Assembly: GCF_003025615.1 (NCBI RefSeq)
Contig: NZ_PYMJ01000007.1
Span: 124,001 to 188,000, forward strand
Direction: 5' to 3'
Source of the DNA: Photobacterium frigidiphilum
GTDB taxonomy: Bacteria; Pseudomonadota; Gammaproteobacteria; Enterobacterales; Vibrionaceae
Length of the DNA stretch: 64,000 nt
Part shown: positions 61,671 to 64,000 of the stretch, in pieces
How the letters are laid out: each line of letters starts with the position of its first letter
Position numbering within the stretch: the stretch's first letter is position 1
Translations under genes and position numbers: made by a program
The notes under the pieces: generated by a model
Told to the model about the DNA's origin: nothing
What the model saw: only the letters and a program-made list of their open reading frames with translations
Database searches by the model: none

Positions 61671-61821
61671 GCATCTAGCGTTTGTGGTTAGAGTGATTTG
61701 TTCCAAATCCACTTTAAACAGACTGGAATACTTTAAAATGCATTCATCTAATCTTAGCATCCTTTATTTCTTCCAAAATGCTGGCATAATATCGCCACAA
61801 TAAAACTATGGAAAAAGTCCC

Positions 61822-62391
61822 ATGACAATCGAACAAGCCTTAAAGCAACGTAGTGACTCTAAATGTGAACTATGTGCATCTGACTCTAACTTGACGGTAC
61901 ATGCTGTTGCAGCATCACCTGATTCAAGTGCTGGTAACTGTGTATTGCTTTGTGAAACTTGCCATAGCCAGATTGAAAACCCAGAAACAGCTGATACAAA
62001 CCACTGGCGTTGCCTAAACGACAGCATGTGGAGCCAAGTGCCAGCTGTTCAAGTAGTGGCTTACCGCCACCTAACTCGTCTTGCAGATAAAACCGACTGG
62101 GCACAAGACCTAGTTGAAATGATGTACATGGAAGACGATGTTAAAGAATGGGCCGATAAAGGCCTTGTTGATGACAACGCTGAAAAACCACGCGATGTTA
62201 ACGGTGTTGAATTAAAGAAAGGTGATGACGTTACTATCATCAAAGACCTTCCAATCAAAGGTTCTAACAACGTAATCAAGCAAGGTACTGTTGTTCGTGG
62301 TATTAGCTTAAGCGACGATCCTAAGCTAGTTTCAGGTAAAGCAAGCGGTCAGTCTATGTACATCATTGCTGAGTACTGCCGTAAGAAATAA
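61822..62391 (+). CDS. PhnA/YjdM-family zinc-ribbon protein
   Basis: A 189-residue protein. The N-terminal zinc ribbon has CELC (KCELCASDSN) and CETC (LLCETCHSQIEN). The C-terminal PhnA/SH3-like domain reads RDVNGVELKKGDDVTIIKDL, IKGSNNVIKQGTVVRGISLS and MYIIAEYCRKK. Despite the name, the family is not shown to degrade phosphonoacetate in enterics and its role remains uncertain. AAAAAG upstream serves as ribosome-binding site. A strong terminator follows at 62440. Confidence 0.88.
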   Translation: MTIEQALKQRSDSKCELCASDSNLTVHAVAASPDSSAGNCVLLCETCHSQIENPETADTNHWRCLNDSMWSQVPAVQVVAYRHLTRLADKTDWAQDLVEMMYMEDDVKEWADKGLVDDNAEKPRDVNGVELKKGDDVTIIKDLPIKGSNNVIKQGTVVRGISLSDDPKLVSGKASGQSMYIIAEYCRKK

Positions 62392-62439
62392 GTTATTTTG
62401 CACCTTTGCAAAGTAATCTGATTGCTTGTTTCAAGCATG

Positions 62440-62490
62440 AAAAAGCCCCAATCATCGCCGGAGATTCTCCGATAATGATTGGGGCTTTTT
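62440..62490 (+). terminator. Terminator after the PhnA/YjdM gene
   Basis: AAAAGCCCCAATCAT and ATGATTGGGGCTTTTT form a long perfect stem around a small inner hairpin. Confidence 0.9.
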
Positions 62491-62581
62491 GTTTTATTGC
62501 TGGTAATTGATGATTATCTCAGCCTATAATCGAACCAAATTTATTGCAGCAGAATATTTTTACTTCTGTTGTGAGCTTGTT

Positions 62582-62661
62582 AGTCGGGGAGCCTTAGGCT
62601 GAGACCACTTTTGTGGGACCCGTTGAACCTGATCCAATTAACATTGGCGGAGGGAACTAAT
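62582..62661 (+). ncRNA. TPP riboswitch (thi box)
   Basis: The conserved blocks are all present in order: GGGGAGCC, GGCTGAGA, GACCCGTTGAACCTGATC and GGCGGAGGGAACTA. It precedes thiD by about 90 bases. Thiamine diphosphate binding should shut down the downstream thiD and transporter genes. Confidence 0.95.
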
Positions 62662-62717
62662 AGTAATGCCCTTCTCTTTTGCCAATAAACATACTTGGCA
62701 TCGCTTTCAAGGCAGCT

Positions 62718-62749
62718 GTTAACCCTTCGCGTATCATTTAGGGATTAAC
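62718..62749 (+). promoter_or_regulatory. Candidate sequestor hairpin of the TPP riboswitch
   Basis: GTTAACCCT at 62718-62726 can pair with AGGGATTAAC at 62740-62749, with one bulged A. This would cover the thiD ribosome-binding site AGGGA (62740-62744), pointing to translational control. Confidence 0.5.
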
Positions 62750-62751
62750 AC

Positions 62752-63582
62752 ATGACGTCTTTATCAAAAACACCGATTACTCTTACTATTGCAGGTTCAG
62801 ACAGTGGCGGCGGCGCAGGTATTCAAGCCGACATCAAAGCAATTTCTGCAACAGGTGGTTATGCTTGCTCCGCAATTACTGCGTTAACTGCACAAAATAC
62901 ACTGGGCGTTTCTGGCATATTTTCGATTCCACCAGCGTTTGTTGAACAGCAACTTGATGCTGTATTTAGCGATTTAGACATTAAAGCCGTAAAAATCGGT
63001 ATGTTAAGCGACACTATTATTATTAAAGCCGTTGCTAACAAACTGCATCAATATCAGCCTCAACATCTTGTTATCGATCCTGTTATGGTTGCTACCAGTG
63101 GCGATCTATTATTGCAACAAGATGCCATTGCGACGCTTAAAGATGTGCTGTTACCCCTCGCCGATATTATTACTCCTAATCTTCCAGAAGCCGCTGCACT
63201 CTTGGGCTGTAAAGCACCTACAAGTGAAGTAGAAATGGATGCGATGATTGAAGGTTTACGCACGCTTGGTGCTAAGTCAGTACTGCTAAAAGGCGGGCAT
63301 CTTGAACAAGATGAAAACAGTACCGATATTCTGATCACAGCTGATGATGTTTATCGCTTTAGCACAAAACGTATTATCACCCGTAATACACACGGTACAG
63401 GTTGTACTCTTTCTGCTGCTATCGCCTCTTTCTTAGCACAAGGCTACCCACTCGTCGAAGCTGTTACTCACGCCAAGGGTTATATTTCCCACGCTATTTT
63501 TCATGCTGACGAATTAGAAATAGGTTCAGGGCATGGTCCTGTTCATCATTTCTTTGCGGGTCATTTTAACCCTGAAGCGTAA
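62752..63582 (+). CDS. thiD: Hydroxymethylpyrimidine/phosphomethylpyrimidine kinase
   Basis: A 276-residue ribokinase-like enzyme. ITLTIAGSDSGGGAGIQADI is the substrate-binding start, VIDPVMVATSGDLLL and NLPEAAALLG the middle, VLLKGGHLE and NTHGTGCTLSAAIASFLAQG the ATP/anion-hole region with the catalytic Asp replaced position Cys-typical of ThiD (GTGC). It phosphorylates hydroxymethylpyrimidine twice for thiamine synthesis and salvage. It is the first gene after the TPP riboswitch and is followed by a transporter ATPase 26 bases on, which suggests import and phosphorylation of the pyrimidine precursor. Confidence 0.94.
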   Translation: MTSLSKTPITLTIAGSDSGGGAGIQADIKAISATGGYACSAITALTAQNTLGVSGIFSIPPAFVEQQLDAVFSDLDIKAVKIGMLSDTIIIKAVANKLHQYQPQHLVIDPVMVATSGDLLLQQDAIATLKDVLLPLADIITPNLPEAAALLGCKAPTSEVEMDAMIEGLRTLGAKSVLLKGGHLEQDENSTDILITADDVYRFSTKRIITRNTHGTGCTLSAAIASFLAQGYPLVEAVTHAKGYISHAIFHADELEIGSGHGPVHHFFAGHFNPEA

Positions 63583-63608
63583 TTCAACAGATCAATGTGA
63601 GAACAACC

Positions 63609-64000
63609 ATGACGACAGATACCATGATGAAATCAGGTGTTGGGGTTAATTTAGCGAATTGCAAATTACGTTACCTCAATAGCCCAACAACATTATTTGA
63701 AAACTTGAATATACAACTCCCTACTGGGCAATGGACTTGTATTCTAGGTCGAAGTGGTTGTGGAAAAACGTCACTATTACGCTTACTTGCAGGGTTGATA
63801 GATGATGAAGTGCAGTGGCAAGGCCAATTAACAACCAATAATGACCAGCAATTATCTAGTCAGGTTGCCTATATGGCACAGCAAGATTTACTGTTTCCTT
63901 GGTTGAATGTACTGGATAACGTGTGTTTCAGTATCAAGATCAGTAAAGGGAAACCAAATACTAATGACAAGCGCCGTGCTTTAGAGCTGCTTGAACATGT
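63609..64000 (+). CDS. ABC transporter ATPase, thiamine-precursor type, cut by the right edge
   Basis: The ATG at 63609 opens a frame of 130 codons running off the right edge. An ATG at 63624 is an alternative. Walker A is GRSGCGKTS, and the Q-loop region is VAYMAQQDLLFPWLNVLDNV, close to the TauB/SsuB/ThiZ group. With thiD and the TPP riboswitch just upstream, it is probably the ATPase of a ThiXYZ-like importer of hydroxymethylpyrimidine or related precursors. The signature and Walker B motifs lie outside the window. Confidence 0.85.
   Translation, partial: MTTDTMMKSGVGVNLANCKLRYLNSPTTLFENLNIQLPTGQWTCILGRSGCGKTSLLRLLAGLIDDEVQWQGQLTTNNDQQLSSQVAYMAQQDLLFPWLNVLDNVCFSIKISKGKPNTNDKRRALELLEH

Overview
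The window is about 64 kb of AT-rich gammaproteobacterial DNA, most likely from the Vibrionaceae and probably Photobacterium. This rests on a TonB2-type cluster (DUF3450, TtpC-like, ExbB, ExbD, TonB, TPR), a VxrAB/WigKR/VbrKR-like two-component operon followed by a DUF2861 gene, a DUF3081 gene, a TPP-riboswitch thiD/ABC operon, and a repeat with ends resembling TATACCCAAG-type repeats of this group. These are family-level recognitions from reading; no database search was run. There is no ribosomal RNA, CRISPR array, integrase, intact insertion sequence or prophage. Gene density and content fit an accessory-rich chromosomal region.

Left part (1-17.4 kb): a HisC aminotransferase cut by the window edge, a GcvA-like LysR regulator, a LysE/RhtB exporter and a divergent GlxA-like AraC regulator. 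Small envelope or unknown proteins follow, then a GNAT acetyltransferase, a ToxR/CadC-like membrane-bound regulator with a downstream membrane protein, a secreted S1/P1 nuclease and an M16 lipoprotein peptidase. Next come a berberine-bridge-type FAD oxidase, a secreted tandem SnoaL-like protein, an AraC regulator and a LysR regulator.

Middle (17.7-32.5 kb): a CHASE-GGDEF-EAL cyclic-di-GMP enzyme, then two complete sugar ABC systems facing away from each other across an 0.8 kb gap. The minus-strand system has a LsrB/RbsB-type binding protein, an ATPase with two ABC domains, two permeases and an FGGY pentulose kinase. The plus-strand system is a maltodextrin-type set (MalE-, MalF-, MalG- and MalK-like), ending in an unknown membrane-anchored protein and what looks like the tail of a lost glycosidase. 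Both systems carry a stable hairpin directly after the binding-protein gene.

32.6-40.1 kb: the most unusual part. A LysR regulator and an M20 carboxypeptidase lie beside a tightly coupled three-gene operon facing away from the M20 gene: a RimK-like ATP-grasp ligase, a second ATP-grasp protein with a changed metal-ligand motif and a C-terminal helix-hairpin-helix domain, and an 888-residue M14 zinc carboxypeptidase with FN3-like and DNRLRE-like modules but no signal peptide. I read this as a possible peptide-conjugate synthesis and breakdown system. The product is unknown.

40.3-45.7 kb: a VxrAB-like envelope-stress kinase and regulator in an operon with a DUF2861 exported protein and a large exported glycoside hydrolase, preceded by several TTTACA-type repeats. 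45.7-53.4 kb: an Lrp regulator with a divergent LysE exporter, a DUF2000 protein, a GNAT pseudogene with two lesions, a RimL-like acetyltransferase, an M3 oligopeptidase and a CpxRA-like pair. 53.5-58.5 kb: the TonB2-type operon with a candidate Fur site. Right end: a MITE-like element inserted in the loop of a terminator, an aromatic/aspartate aminotransferase, a DUF3081 gene, tRNA-Ser(UGA), a PhnA/YjdM protein, and a TPP riboswitch ahead of thiD and an ABC ATPase cut by the right edge.
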